A DNA stretch of 8,457 bases from an uncultured Collinsella sp. (GTDB taxonomy: Bacteria; Actinomycetota; Coriobacteriia; Coriobacteriales; Coriobacteriaceae), in assembly GCA_900550185.1 (NCBI GenBank), contig URRN01000084.1:1-8457 (forward strand), written 5' to 3'. The translations under genes were made by a program, and so were the position numbers. How positions within the stretch are numbered: the stretch's first letter is position 1; each line of letters opens with the position of its first letter. The notes beneath the pieces are model-generated. The model was given only the letters and a program-made list of their open reading frames with translations. It had not been told where the DNA came from and searched no databases. Below, in pieces: positions 1 to 6,155 of this stretch.

Positions 1-1224
1 GTCTACGAAAACGGCTCCAAGCTCGCCGCGACCAAACTGCTTACCTGCGATATGGCCATCGCCGACGTTGACCTTGACCGCCTGGTTGCCGAGCGCCGTC
101 GCTCGACGACGTGGACGCGCACCGACGATGCGCCGGAATCCGCGACCGTTGAGTTTTCGTTTGAGGGCGTACTGGCCGAAGAACCTGTCCTGCGCGATGC
201 GCTCGACATCGACCGAGTCTTCCCCCGCGCTCCCTTTGTGCCGGCCGACCACGGTGATCTGGCTGAGCGTTGCGAGACTATCCTCGACCTGCAGACCGCC
301 GGCCTCAAGACCCGCCTTGCCCATACGGGCACCAAGGCGGCCGTCATCGGCCTTTCGGGCGGCCTCGATTCCACGCTGGCGCTCCTCGTGACCGTGCGTG
401 CGTTCGACGCCTTGGGCCTGCCGCGCACCGGTATCACGGCCGTGTCCATGCCCGGCTTTGGCACGACGCACCGCACCAAGTCCAATGCCGAGTCGCTCGC
501 TCGCGACCTAGGCGTGAGCTTTCGCGAGGTCTCGATCCATGCTGCCGTGGAGCAGCACTTTAAGGATATCGAGCATGATCCGACCGTGCAGGACGTGACC
601 TACGAGAACAGCCAGGCGCGCGAGCGTACGCAGATTCTGATGGATTTGGCCAACCAGGCTGGCGGTTTTGTCATTGGCACGGGCGACCTGTCGGAGCTGG
701 CGCTCGGCTGGGCTACCTATAACGGCGACCACATGAGCATGTACGCCGTCAACGCGAGCGTGCCCAAGACGCTTGTGCGCCATCTGGTACGCTATGCCGC
801 CGATGTCTTTGGCGGGCGCATTGCCGAGGTCTTGCTCGATATCCTCGATACGCCGGTGTCCCCCGAGCTTCTGCCTCCCACGGGCGACGGCGAGATTGCG
901 CAGAAGACCGAGGATTTGGTGGGCCCGTACGAGTTGCACGACTACTTCCTCTACTACCTGCTGCGTTTTGGCTTTGAGCCGGGCAAGATCTACCGCATGG
1001 CGCTCAAGAGCTTTGAGGGCGTCTACGACGCCAAGACCGTCCACACGTGGCTACGTACGTTCTACCGTCGCTTCTTTGCCCAGCAGTTTAAGCGCAGCTG
1101 CCTGCCCGATGGTCCCAAGGTGGGCTCGGTGACGCTCAGCCCACGCGGCGATTGGCGTATGCCGAGTGACGCCAGCTCGCGTCTGTGGCTTGCGCAGATC
1201 GATGCGCTCAATCCGGTTGACTAA
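1..1224 (+). CDS. nadE: Glutamine-dependent NAD+ synthetase, 5' end outside window
   Basis: Makes NAD+ from nicotinic acid adenine dinucleotide (NaAD), ATP and ammonia; in this long form the ammonia comes from glutamine through an N-terminal nitrilase-like domain. The frame is open from base 1, so the gene starts upstream and 407 residues are visible. The first ~30 residues look like the end of the amidase domain (ADVDLDRLVAERR). The synthetase domain follows, with the ATP pyrophosphatase loop SGGLDS at visible residues 119-124 and the family signatures ENSQARERTQILMDLAN, GTGDLSELALGW and MYAVNASVPKTLVR. The C-terminus runs to WLAQIDALNPVD, as in full-length members of roughly 640 residues. 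The ATG at 52 is internal, because homology continues upstream of it. A strong hairpin with a T-run begins 68 nt after the stop. Family assignment is secure; the glutaminase active site lies outside the window. Confidence 0.96.
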   Translation, partial: VYENGSKLAATKLLTCDMAIADVDLDRLVAERRRSTTWTRTDDAPESATVEFSFEGVLAEEPVLRDALDIDRVFPRAPFVPADHGDLAERCETILDLQTAGLKTRLAHTGTKAAVIGLSGGLDSTLALLVTVRAFDALGLPRTGITAVSMPGFGTTHRTKSNAESLARDLGVSFREVSIHAAVEQHFKDIEHDPTVQDVTYENSQARERTQILMDLANQAGGFVIGTGDLSELALGWATYNGDHMSMYAVNASVPKTLVRHLVRYAADVFGGRIAEVLLDILDTPVSPELLPPTGDGEIAQKTEDLVGPYELHDYFLYYLLRFGFEPGKIYRMALKSFEGVYDAKTVHTWLRTFYRRFFAQQFKRSCLPDGPKVGSVTLSPRGDWRMPSDASSRLWLAQIDALNPVD

Positions 1225-1252
1225 GGTTGGCTAAATTGAACCAATACGGGGG

Positions 1253-1281
1253 TTGCAAGCGTTACACTTTTGCAATCTGAT
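1253..1281 (+). promoter_or_regulatory. Possible promoter/operator before the aminotransferase
   Basis: TTGCAA at 1253-1258 could be a -35 box. A weak -10 candidate TCTGAT (1276-1281) lies exactly 17 nt downstream; TACACT (1263-1268) is an alternative -10. TTGCAA occurs again at 1270-1275, and because this hexamer is self-complementary the two copies form a TTGCAA-N11-TTGCAA dyad that could be an operator. The terminator-like hairpin at 1293-1323 would lie in the leader of a transcript starting here. The boxes match consensus only 4/6, so this is tentative. Confidence 0.3.
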
Positions 1282-1292
1282 GGCCCGTATCG

Positions 1293-1323
1293 CGCGGCGC
1301 TCTTGTCGGAGCGCCGCGTTTTT
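1293..1323 (+). terminator. Intrinsic terminator after nadE, or attenuator of the aminotransferase gene
   Basis: A perfect 10-bp stem pairs CGCGGCGCTC (1293-1302) with GAGCGCCGCG (1309-1318) around a 6-nt loop TTGTCG, followed by five Ts (1319-1323). It lies 68 nt after the nadE stop and only 19 nt before the next ATG, so the Shine-Dalgarno sequence of the aminotransferase follows it almost directly. It should end nadE transcripts. If the promoter at 1253-1281 is real, the hairpin also sits in the next gene's leader. Confidence 0.85.
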
Positions 1324-1342
1324 CATATCGAAAGGTGGCACC

Positions 1343-2506
1343 ATGCAGGCATCGCAGCGTCTCGACCGCTTTGGCGCGGAGGTCTTCGCCTCGCTCAACA
1401 ACAAGCTTCTCGCGCTGAAGGCTCAGGGCAAGACCATTTACAACATGAGCGTGGGCACGCCCGACTTTAAGCCGTACGACCACGTGGTCGAGGCGCTCAC
1501 GCATGCAGCCCAAGATCCCGAGATGTGGAAGTATGCCCTGCGCGACCTGCCCGAACTCAAGCAGGCCGTGTGCGATTACTATGAGCGTCGCTTTGGCGTT
1601 TCGGGCATTACGCCGTCTATGGTGCAGTCGTGCAACGGTACGCAGGAGGGCGTGGGCCATTTGGGCCTGGCCCTGCTCGATCCGGGTGACACCATTTTGG
1701 TTCCCGATCCGTGCTACCCGGTCTTTGAGGCGGGCGCCAAGATCGCCGATGCCAAGCTCGAGTACTATCCGTTGGTCGCCGAGCATAATTACCTGCCCTA
1801 TGTGGCGGGTATCGATCCCCAGGTGGCCGATCGTGCCAAGTATATGATCGTGTCGCTGCCCGCAAACCCGGTCGGCTCGGTGGGCACGCCCGAGGTCTAC
1901 GAGGAGATCATCGCTTTCGCCCGCGAGCACGACCTGCTCATCGTCCATGACAACGCGTACTCCGACATCGTGTTCGACGGCGAGCCGGGCGGAAGCTTCT
2001 TGCAGTATCCTGGTGCGCTCGAGGTGGGCGTGGAGTTCTTCTCGCTTTCCAAGTCGTTTAACGTTACCGGTGCGCGTATCGGCTTTTTGGTCGGCCGCGA
2101 GGACGTGGTCTCTGCCTTTGCCAAGCTGCGCGGCCAGATCGACTTTGGTATGTTCTTCCCGATCCAGAAGGCTGCTATCGCCTGCCTGAACGGTCCGCGC
2201 GATGAGGTCGAGGCGCAGCGTCTGAAGTACCAGGAGCGCCGCGATGCCCTGTGCGACGGTCTTGAGGGCCTGGGCTGGGAGCGTCCCAACGCGCATGGCT
2301 CAATGTTTGTGTGGGCCAAGCTTCCCGGTGGCCGCACCGATTCCATGGCGTTTTGCGAGGAGCTCATGGAGAAGGCCGGCGTTGTGGTGACGCCGGGCGC
2401 GAGCTTTGGTCCTTCGGGCGAGGGGCACGTGCGCATGGCGCTGGTCTTGCCGCCCGACCAGATTGCTTTGGCTGTCGAGGCCATTCGCGAGGCGGGCCTG
2501 TATTAG
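1343..2506 (+). CDS. Class I/II PLP-dependent aminotransferase, DapL-like
   Basis: A 387-residue fold-type I aminotransferase that transfers an amino group between an amino acid and a 2-oxo acid using pyridoxal phosphate. Visible family residues include the N-terminal SVGTPDF (36-42), Asn175 in ANPVG, Asp203 and Tyr206 in DNAYSD, the PLP lysine Lys237 in SLSKSFN, Arg245 in GARIGF, and the carboxylate-binding Arg364 in GHVRMAL. The segment GVEFFSLSKSFNVTGARIGF resembles the LL-diaminopimelate aminotransferase (DapL) and alanine aminotransferase-like group, so the substrate is open. The start at 1343 is chosen because AAAGGTGG (1331-1338) lies just upstream; the frame is open 30 codons further up, but those codons cross the terminator. 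It stands alone, between a terminator and a 201-nt intergenic gap. The lysine genes dapA, dapB and dapH are about 4 kb away on the other strand, which makes a diaminopimelate role possible but unproven. Confidence 0.9.
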   Translation: MQASQRLDRFGAEVFASLNNKLLALKAQGKTIYNMSVGTPDFKPYDHVVEALTHAAQDPEMWKYALRDLPELKQAVCDYYERRFGVSGITPSMVQSCNGTQEGVGHLGLALLDPGDTILVPDPCYPVFEAGAKIADAKLEYYPLVAEHNYLPYVAGIDPQVADRAKYMIVSLPANPVGSVGTPEVYEEIIAFAREHDLLIVHDNAYSDIVFDGEPGGSFLQYPGALEVGVEFFSLSKSFNVTGARIGFLVGREDVVSAFAKLRGQIDFGMFFPIQKAAIACLNGPRDEVEAQRLKYQERRDALCDGLEGLGWERPNAHGSMFVWAKLPGGRTDSMAFCEELMEKAGVVVTPGASFGPSGEGHVRMALVLPPDQIALAVEAIREAGLY

Positions 2507-2538
2507 AAAGGTATTTCGACTCGTCAATAGCTCGAAAC

Positions 2539-2606
2539 CGATTTCGTGCAGTTATTTTACGATTTCTGCAAACAATTTCGGTAAACGGTCGATTTTTGGC
2601 TGCGAA
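2539..2606 (+). promoter_or_regulatory. AT-rich upstream region with repeated CGATTT motifs (possible regulator sites)
   Basis: This part of the 201-nt gap between the aminotransferase and ldh is clearly richer in A+T than the coding sequence. CGATTTCGTGCA (2539-2550) is echoed by CGATTTCTGCA (2560-2570), two helical turns (21 nt) downstream, and a weaker match CGATTTTTGGCTGCG begins at 2590. TGCAG (2547-2551) and CTGCA (2566-2570) also form an inverted pair. Helical-phase spacing upstream of a fermentation gene suggests activator or repressor sites. No known operator consensus is recognised with confidence. Confidence 0.3.
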
Positions 2607-2618
2607 TAGGAGCATAAT
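2590..2618 (+). promoter_or_regulatory. Candidate ldh promoter
   Basis: CATAAT (2613-2618) is a good -10 hexamer (5/6). The position 17 nt upstream (2590-2595, CGATTT) is a poor -35, so an activator may be needed. Transcription would start near 2625, at the base of the first leader hairpin, and give a leader of roughly 80 nt before the ldh ATG. Confidence 0.4.
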
Positions 2619-2621
2619 CAA

Positions 2622-2682
2622 AGTCCCGATTGGATGTATTGGGATTACGGCAAGCCGCTCGGGTCGTTCCCGGGCGGCTTGC
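2622..2682 (+). promoter_or_regulatory. Two tandem hairpins in the ldh leader
   Basis: Hairpin 1 pairs AGTCCCGAT (2622-2630) with ATTGGGATT (2638-2646), 9 bp including two G-U pairs, around a 7-nt loop. Hairpin 2 pairs GCAAGCCGCTCGGG (2650-2663) with CCCGGGCGGCTTGC (2669-2682), 14 bp with a single G-U, around the loop TCGTT. No T-run follows hairpin 2, so it is not a standard terminator. It ends 14 nt before the GGGAG Shine-Dalgarno (2697-2701). It could stabilise the ldh mRNA or act as a weak end for the aminotransferase transcript. No known riboswitch class is recognised. Confidence 0.6.
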
Positions 2683-2707
2683 TTGTGGAGAGAGATGGGA
2701 GTTTCTA

Positions 2708-3658
2708 ATGGTTAACGAGAAGAAGGTCGCTATTGTCGGCTGCGGTTTCGTTGGTTCGTCTTCGGCGTTCGCGCTGATGCAGAGTGGTCTGTTCTCCGAG
2801 ATGGTCCTCATCGACGTGGACAAGAACCGCGCCGAGGGTGAGGCCCTGGATATCGCGCACGGCATGACGTTTGCCGAGCCGATGAAGATCTACGCCGGCG
2901 ATTATTCCGATGTCGCCGACGCCGCCATGATCGTCGTCACCGCTGGCGCTGCCCAGAAGCCCGGTGAGACCCGCCTGGACCTGGTCAACAAGAACGTTAA
3001 CATCTTTAAGTCCATTATCCCCGAGATTAAGAAGTCCGGCTTCGACGGCATTCTGCTCATCGTCTCCAACCCGGTCGATGTTCTGACCTACGCCGCCATC
3101 AAGATGTCCGGCCTGCCCGAGGGCCACGTCATCGGCTCCGGCACCGTGCTCGACACTGGCCGTCTGCAGCAGATGCTTGGTGCCCACGTCGAGGTTGACC
3201 CGCGCGATGTCCAGGCCTATGTCATGGGTGAGCACGGCGACTCTGAGTTTGTCGCTTGGTCCAGCGCCCAGGTTGCCGGCGTGCCGCTGAACACTTTCTG
3301 CGAGCTTCACGGTCATCTGGAGCATGAGGCTGCCGAGAAGCGCATCGCCGAGGACGTCAAGAACTCCGCCTACACCATCATCGAGAAGAAGCACGCCACC
3401 TACTATGGTGTCGCCATGGCCGTCAAGCGTATCTGCACCGCCGTCATGCGCGATGAGCAGACCGTTCTGCCCGTCTCCTCGCTCATGGTGGGCGAGTATG
3501 GCCTGTCCGATCTTGCCATCTCCATGCCGACGGTCGTTGGCCGCGACGGCGTCGTCTGTCGCGTCCCCGTGCCGCTGAACGATGACGAGCAGCATGAGCT
3601 CACCGCCTCCGCCAAGGCCCTCAAGGACATCATCGACAGCGTCGACTTCTCCTGCTAA
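2708..3658 (+). CDS. ldh: L-lactate dehydrogenase
   Basis: Cytosolic enzyme that reduces pyruvate to L-lactate with NADH, regenerating NAD+ in fermentation. It has 316 residues, the usual family size. The Rossmann motif GCGFVG occupies residues 11-16, with the acidic NAD-binding IDVD at 35-38. The substrate loop reads AGAAQKPGETRLDLV, with Gln83 where malate dehydrogenases carry Arg, and Arg89 for the transition state. Asp149 and Arg152 (LDTGR) and His176 (GEHGD) complete the active site. These residues favour lactate over malate dehydrogenase. The start at 2708 has GGGAG 6 nt upstream; the frame is open further up, but those codons fall in the leader hairpin. The two positions that bind fructose-1,6-bisphosphate in Bacillus and Lactobacillus enzymes appear to be Gln154 and Ser186 rather than Arg and His, so classical activation may be absent (inference). 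It appears monocistronic and is followed by a strong terminator. Confidence 0.94.
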   Translation: MVNEKKVAIVGCGFVGSSSAFALMQSGLFSEMVLIDVDKNRAEGEALDIAHGMTFAEPMKIYAGDYSDVADAAMIVVTAGAAQKPGETRLDLVNKNVNIFKSIIPEIKKSGFDGILLIVSNPVDVLTYAAIKMSGLPEGHVIGSGTVLDTGRLQQMLGAHVEVDPRDVQAYVMGEHGDSEFVAWSSAQVAGVPLNTFCELHGHLEHEAAEKRIAEDVKNSAYTIIEKKHATYYGVAMAVKRICTAVMRDEQTVLPVSSLMVGEYGLSDLAISMPTVVGRDGVVCRVPVPLNDDEQHELTASAKALKDIIDSVDFSC

Positions 3659-3690
3659 ATCAAGCTCGCTAGAGCGAAAAGCTACAATGA

Positions 3691-3725
3691 AGGCGTCCGG
3701 GTCCACACGGCCCGGGCGCCTTTTT
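3691..3725 (+). terminator. Intrinsic terminator of ldh
   Basis: A 13-bp stem pairs AGGCGTCCGGGTC (3691-3703) with GGCCCGGGCGCCT (3709-3721), including two G-U pairs, around the loop CACAC, and is followed by a run of five Ts (3721-3725). It begins 32 nt after the ldh stop. A TACAAT hexamer (3683-3688) sits directly upstream and resembles a -10 box, but no -35 is seen. The last Ts merge into the first copy of the 32-nt repeat. Confidence 0.88.
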
Positions 3726-3755
3726 GGTGCAAAGTAACCTGACCCCAATGCACCA
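3724..3755 (+). repeat. 32-nt repeat, copy A (upstream of the DUF2974 gene)
   Basis: This copy is 28/32 identical to, and in the same orientation as, the copy at 4937-4968. Its ends are inverted: TGGTGCA (3725-3731) pairs perfectly with TGCACCA (3749-3755), enclosing a pyrimidine-rich core AACCTGACCCC. It lies between the ldh terminator and the hydrolase Shine-Dalgarno. The short stem plus conserved core resembles REP-type intergenic elements. No transposase gene is in the window, so its family and mobility are inferred. Confidence 0.75.
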
Positions 3756-3772
3756 TAGTTGATGGGAGGGCC

Positions 3773-4933
3773 ATGTCGGATTCGCCTAATTTTTTGACAT
3801 ATGCCCAGACGGTGTTTGATCCGTTTGAGGAGCGGTCGTTCTGCGCGGTGGATAGCCTGGTCTTTGCGTGGTTGTCCTATTTGCGTTTGCCGGGTGATAT
3901 GGCGGAGCTGACGAACTGGCAGGGCCTAGACGTACGCGAACTGCTGCGTGCCGAGTGCTACCGGGACATGATTGACGACTTGTGGGATCCAGAGGGGAGC
4001 AGGGCCTTGTTGGAGGCCGTGGCAGCAAACCCTCGTTACCGTGGCGTGCACGTTTGCGGCTATCGTGCCGTGAGCGATGTGGTAGCGACAGAGCAGTTTG
4101 CAGCCATGGCGTTCCGGTTTCCGGCGGGGTTTAGTTATCTTTCCTTCCGGGGGACCGACAGCACGATTGTGGGCTGGAAAGAGGACTTTAACATGGCGTT
4201 CCGGTGTCCTGTGCCGGCCCAGGAATCCGCGGTACGTTATGTGGACGAGGCCGCGGATGCGATTGGCGGGCCGCTTTTGTGCGGAGGTCATTCCAAGGGT
4301 GGAAACCTTGCGGTGTACGGTGCGGCGATGTGCTCCGATGTCGCCCGCGAGCGAATCGAACGGGTGTATTCCCATGATGGTCCGGGCTTCGTCGAGGAGT
4401 TTCTGAACGGCAACGCCTTTGCCGATCTTTGCGGTCGAATCGACAAGACGCTACCTCGGTCGTCGATCTTTGGCATGATGTTCGAGACACAGGAGGACTA
4501 TGCCATCGTTGAGAGCACCGAGTTCAGCCTGCTTCAGCATAATCCCTTTAGCTGGGTGGTTGATGGTCGCGACTTCGTGTACTGTGAGCGCCTGTCCGCC
4601 GGTGCTCGATACGTTGATGGCTCCATTCGCGAGATGCTGCTTGCGGTGTCGCCTAACGAGCGCGAGCGTTTTGTAGATGCGTTGTTCTCCGTGCTTGAGG
4701 CTACGGGTGCTGAGCGGTTTGCGGATATCGCTGGGAATCTGCGCGAGAGCCTGCCTGTGATGCTCCAGGCTGCGCAAGGCTTTGACAAGGATACGCGACG
4801 CTTTGTCTCGCAGACTATCGTTGCGATTCTTAAGTGTGCGCTTCTGCCCAAACGTCCCCAGATCGACATGCCCGCTGCCGGCAAGAGCTTGGCAGAACAG
4901 CTCGAGGCTTGGCAGTCCGAGCTCCTGCGCTAA
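3773..4933 (+). CDS. DUF2974 / Mbeg1-like alpha/beta-hydrolase, substrate unknown
   Basis: A 386-residue protein with the layout of the DUF2974 (Mbeg1-like) family, distant lipase relatives with no assigned substrate. Visible are the lipase-like strand YLSFRGTDSTIVGWKEDFNMAF (residues 122-143, split here only as a landmark), the nucleophile elbow GHSKGGN with Ser174, then HDGPGF with Asp202 and QHNPFSW with His256. The last two are likely but unproven partners of a Ser-Asp-His triad. No signal peptide or transmembrane segment is evident, so the protein is probably cytoplasmic. The start at 3773 follows GGGAGGG (3764-3770), with short spacing. Codon use is looser than in neighbouring genes (more TTG, CGG, GGG and T-ending codons), which could mean low expression or transfer. 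Direct 32-nt repeats flank it on both sides, and the ldh terminator separates it from upstream transcription. Family assignment is fairly sure; function is unknown. Confidence 0.82.
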   Translation: MSDSPNFLTYAQTVFDPFEERSFCAVDSLVFAWLSYLRLPGDMAELTNWQGLDVRELLRAECYRDMIDDLWDPEGSRALLEAVAANPRYRGVHVCGYRAVSDVVATEQFAAMAFRFPAGFSYLSFRGTDSTIVGWKEDFNMAFRCPVPAQESAVRYVDEAADAIGGPLLCGGHSKGGNLAVYGAAMCSDVARERIERVYSHDGPGFVEEFLNGNAFADLCGRIDKTLPRSSIFGMMFETQEDYAIVESTEFSLLQHNPFSWVVDGRDFVYCERLSAGARYVDGSIREMLLAVSPNERERFVDALFSVLEATGAERFADIAGNLRESLPVMLQAAQGFDKDTRRFVSQTIVAILKCALLPKRPQIDMPAAGKSLAEQLEAWQSELLR

Positions 4934-4936
4934 CCA

Positions 4937-4968
4937 TTGGTGCAAAGCAACCTGCCCCCGATGCATCA
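4937..4968 (+). repeat. 32-nt repeat, copy B (downstream of the DUF2974 gene)
   Basis: This is the second copy, starting 3 nt after the hydrolase stop. It differs from copy A at four positions. One change turns a G-C pair of the terminal stem into G-U (TGGTGCA with TGCATCA), so pairing is kept; the other three fall in the core. Just downstream, GCATC (4963-4967) can instead pair with GATGC (4975-4979), and CCCC/GGGG runs flank that pairing. This copy may therefore help form a weak 3' hairpin for the hydrolase mRNA, although no T-run follows. Confidence 0.75.
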
Positions 4969-5000
4969 AGCTTCGATGCGCCTGGGGCGGGCCCGACCGC

Positions 5001-5006
5001 TATACT
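5001..5006 (+). promoter_or_regulatory. Candidate -10 box of the nucleoid-protein gene
   Basis: TATACT (5/6 to TATAAT) lies 38 nt upstream of the preferred start codon, in the 111-nt gap after the hydrolase gene. No convincing -35 is present at the right distance, where the sequence is GC-rich. A short leader of about 30 nt would result. Confidence 0.4.
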
Positions 5007-5044
5007 GGTTCGTGCCGAAATCGATCTAGAACGGAATGCCGTAT

Positions 5045-6049
5045 ATGAAAATCAATCACGCGATTCTGCATATCCTGGACTTTGACTCTGCCGTCAACGT
5101 CATGAGCCAGCGCGAGCTCGATATCGAGAGCCGTACCGTGCGCAACTTTGTGACCACGCATCTGCGCCGCGCACGAACCTCGGCCGACAATAAGCGCGCC
5201 ACGTTTGCCGAGAACTCTGCGTTTGGCGGCGAGCTCAAGGGCTATTTCTTTGGCGAGCGCGAGTTCGTAGACCTGTCGCAGCAGATTGCGGAGTTCATTT
5301 CCTCCGAGCTTACCAAGGCCGAAAAAGCCGAGTCCACCGATGTGCTCGTGGCCGACTTTGACGACGACGAGGATGCCCGCTGGTTTGCCGTGATGCTGCT
5401 GGGCTCCAAGCAGGCTTTTATGCACGAGGTGGGCCGCGAGGAGGGGGAGGTGCGCAACGACATCGCGCGCCACTACGCCATTCTGCCGAACCCCTCGCAA
5501 AAGGTGCCGAGCTATGCCATCGTGCGCGCGAGTACCATGGAGATCGGCTACGTGGACAAGAAGCGCAAGATTGCCGGCGAGGACCGTATGCTTATCCCCG
5601 ATGGCCTGCTGCAGTGCGACACGGGCGTATCGGGCAAGGAGGTCATCGACACCGTGACGCGTGTGGTCGAGGAAGTCGCCGAGGAGCACGGTGCCAATAC
5701 GGCCGTAGCGCTCGCTAAGGTTAAGGCTGCCGTTGCCGAGAAGGTCGAGGATGACGAGGAGCTTCCGCCTTGGGATATCGTCGATGAGGTCTTTGAGGAC
5801 GAACCGGTCATCAAGGAGAGCGTACGTGCGGCGTTGACCGAAGAGAAGGTGCCCGAGCGTGTGCCCGTGGAGCGCAAGCAGGTCGAGCGTGCGGCCGTGC
5901 GCAACCACAAGATTCGTACCGACACGGGCATCGAGATCAGCTTTCCGGCCGAGATGGGCTCGAACTCCGAGTACATCGAGTTCGTCAACGAACCCAACGG
6001 CCTCATCTCCATCGAGCTCAAAAACATCGGCAGCATCGAGAATCGATAA
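5045..6049 (+). CDS. YejK/NdpA-like (37-kDa family) nucleoid-associated protein
   Basis: 334 residues matching the 37-kDa nucleoid-associated protein family (Pfam NA37), whose E. coli member YejK/NdpA binds the nucleoid. The exact role in Gram-positives is not established. Family hallmarks run from end to end: the start MKINHAILHILDF, HYAILPNPSQK (143-153), VDKKRKIAGED (170-180), LIPDGLLQC (183-191), NHKIRTDTGIEISFPAE (287-303) and the closing SIELKNIGSIENR. A charged, acidic stretch rich in Glu and Asp occupies about 231-265. The start at 5045 is preferred over the ATG at 5036 because family members begin MKI, and ACGGA (5031-5035) is 9 nt upstream of 5045 but touches the earlier ATG. The gene has its own -10 candidate and a strong terminator, so it is probably transcribed alone. 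It converges on the dap cluster. Confidence 0.88.
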   Translation: MKINHAILHILDFDSAVNVMSQRELDIESRTVRNFVTTHLRRARTSADNKRATFAENSAFGGELKGYFFGEREFVDLSQQIAEFISSELTKAEKAESTDVLVADFDDDEDARWFAVMLLGSKQAFMHEVGREEGEVRNDIARHYAILPNPSQKVPSYAIVRASTMEIGYVDKKRKIAGEDRMLIPDGLLQCDTGVSGKEVIDTVTRVVEEVAEEHGANTAVALAKVKAAVAEKVEDDEELPPWDIVDEVFEDEPVIKESVRAALTEEKVPERVPVERKQVERAAVRNHKIRTDTGIEISFPAEMGSNSEYIEFVNEPNGLISIELKNIGSIENR

Positions 6050-6077
6050 ACTGCGCCTGGACGCTGCAAAAAACAAA

Positions 6078-6112
6078 GGCCGAAGCCTCGGATGAGGGCT
6101 TCGGCCCTTTTT
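6078..6112. terminator. Bidirectional intrinsic terminator
   Basis: A perfect 10-bp stem pairs GGCCGAAGCC (6078-6087) with GGCTTCGGCC (6097-6106). On the plus strand it is followed by TTTTT (6108-6112), ending the nucleoid-protein gene. On the minus strand the same stem is followed by TTTGTTTTTT (complement of 6068-6077), so it can also stop transcripts arriving from dapH. If it is the main dap terminator, the two hairpins at 6156-6294 form part of the dap operon's 3' untranslated region. Confidence 0.88.
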
Positions 6113-6155
6113 ACTCGGGGCTTAATTACGCTACTGGTTGAGCATAAATCAGCGA

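Noticed and set aside
2507..2707. A riboswitch or T-box before ldh
   Set aside because: Two simple hairpins are present, but no conserved core of any known class and no terminator/antiterminator pair could be recognised.
2708..3658. Malate dehydrogenase
   Set aside because: The substrate loop has Gln83 (AAQKPGETRLDLV) rather than the Arg expected for malate/oxaloacetate specificity.
2705..3748. A 347-codon minus-strand open frame
   Set aside because: It is the exact antisense shadow of the well-supported ldh gene, with no recognisable domain and a Val/Gly/Asp-rich composition typical of mirrored codons.
5000..6076. A 358-codon minus-strand open frame
   Set aside because: It is antisense to the nucleoid-associated protein gene, which shows conserved family motifs along its whole length.
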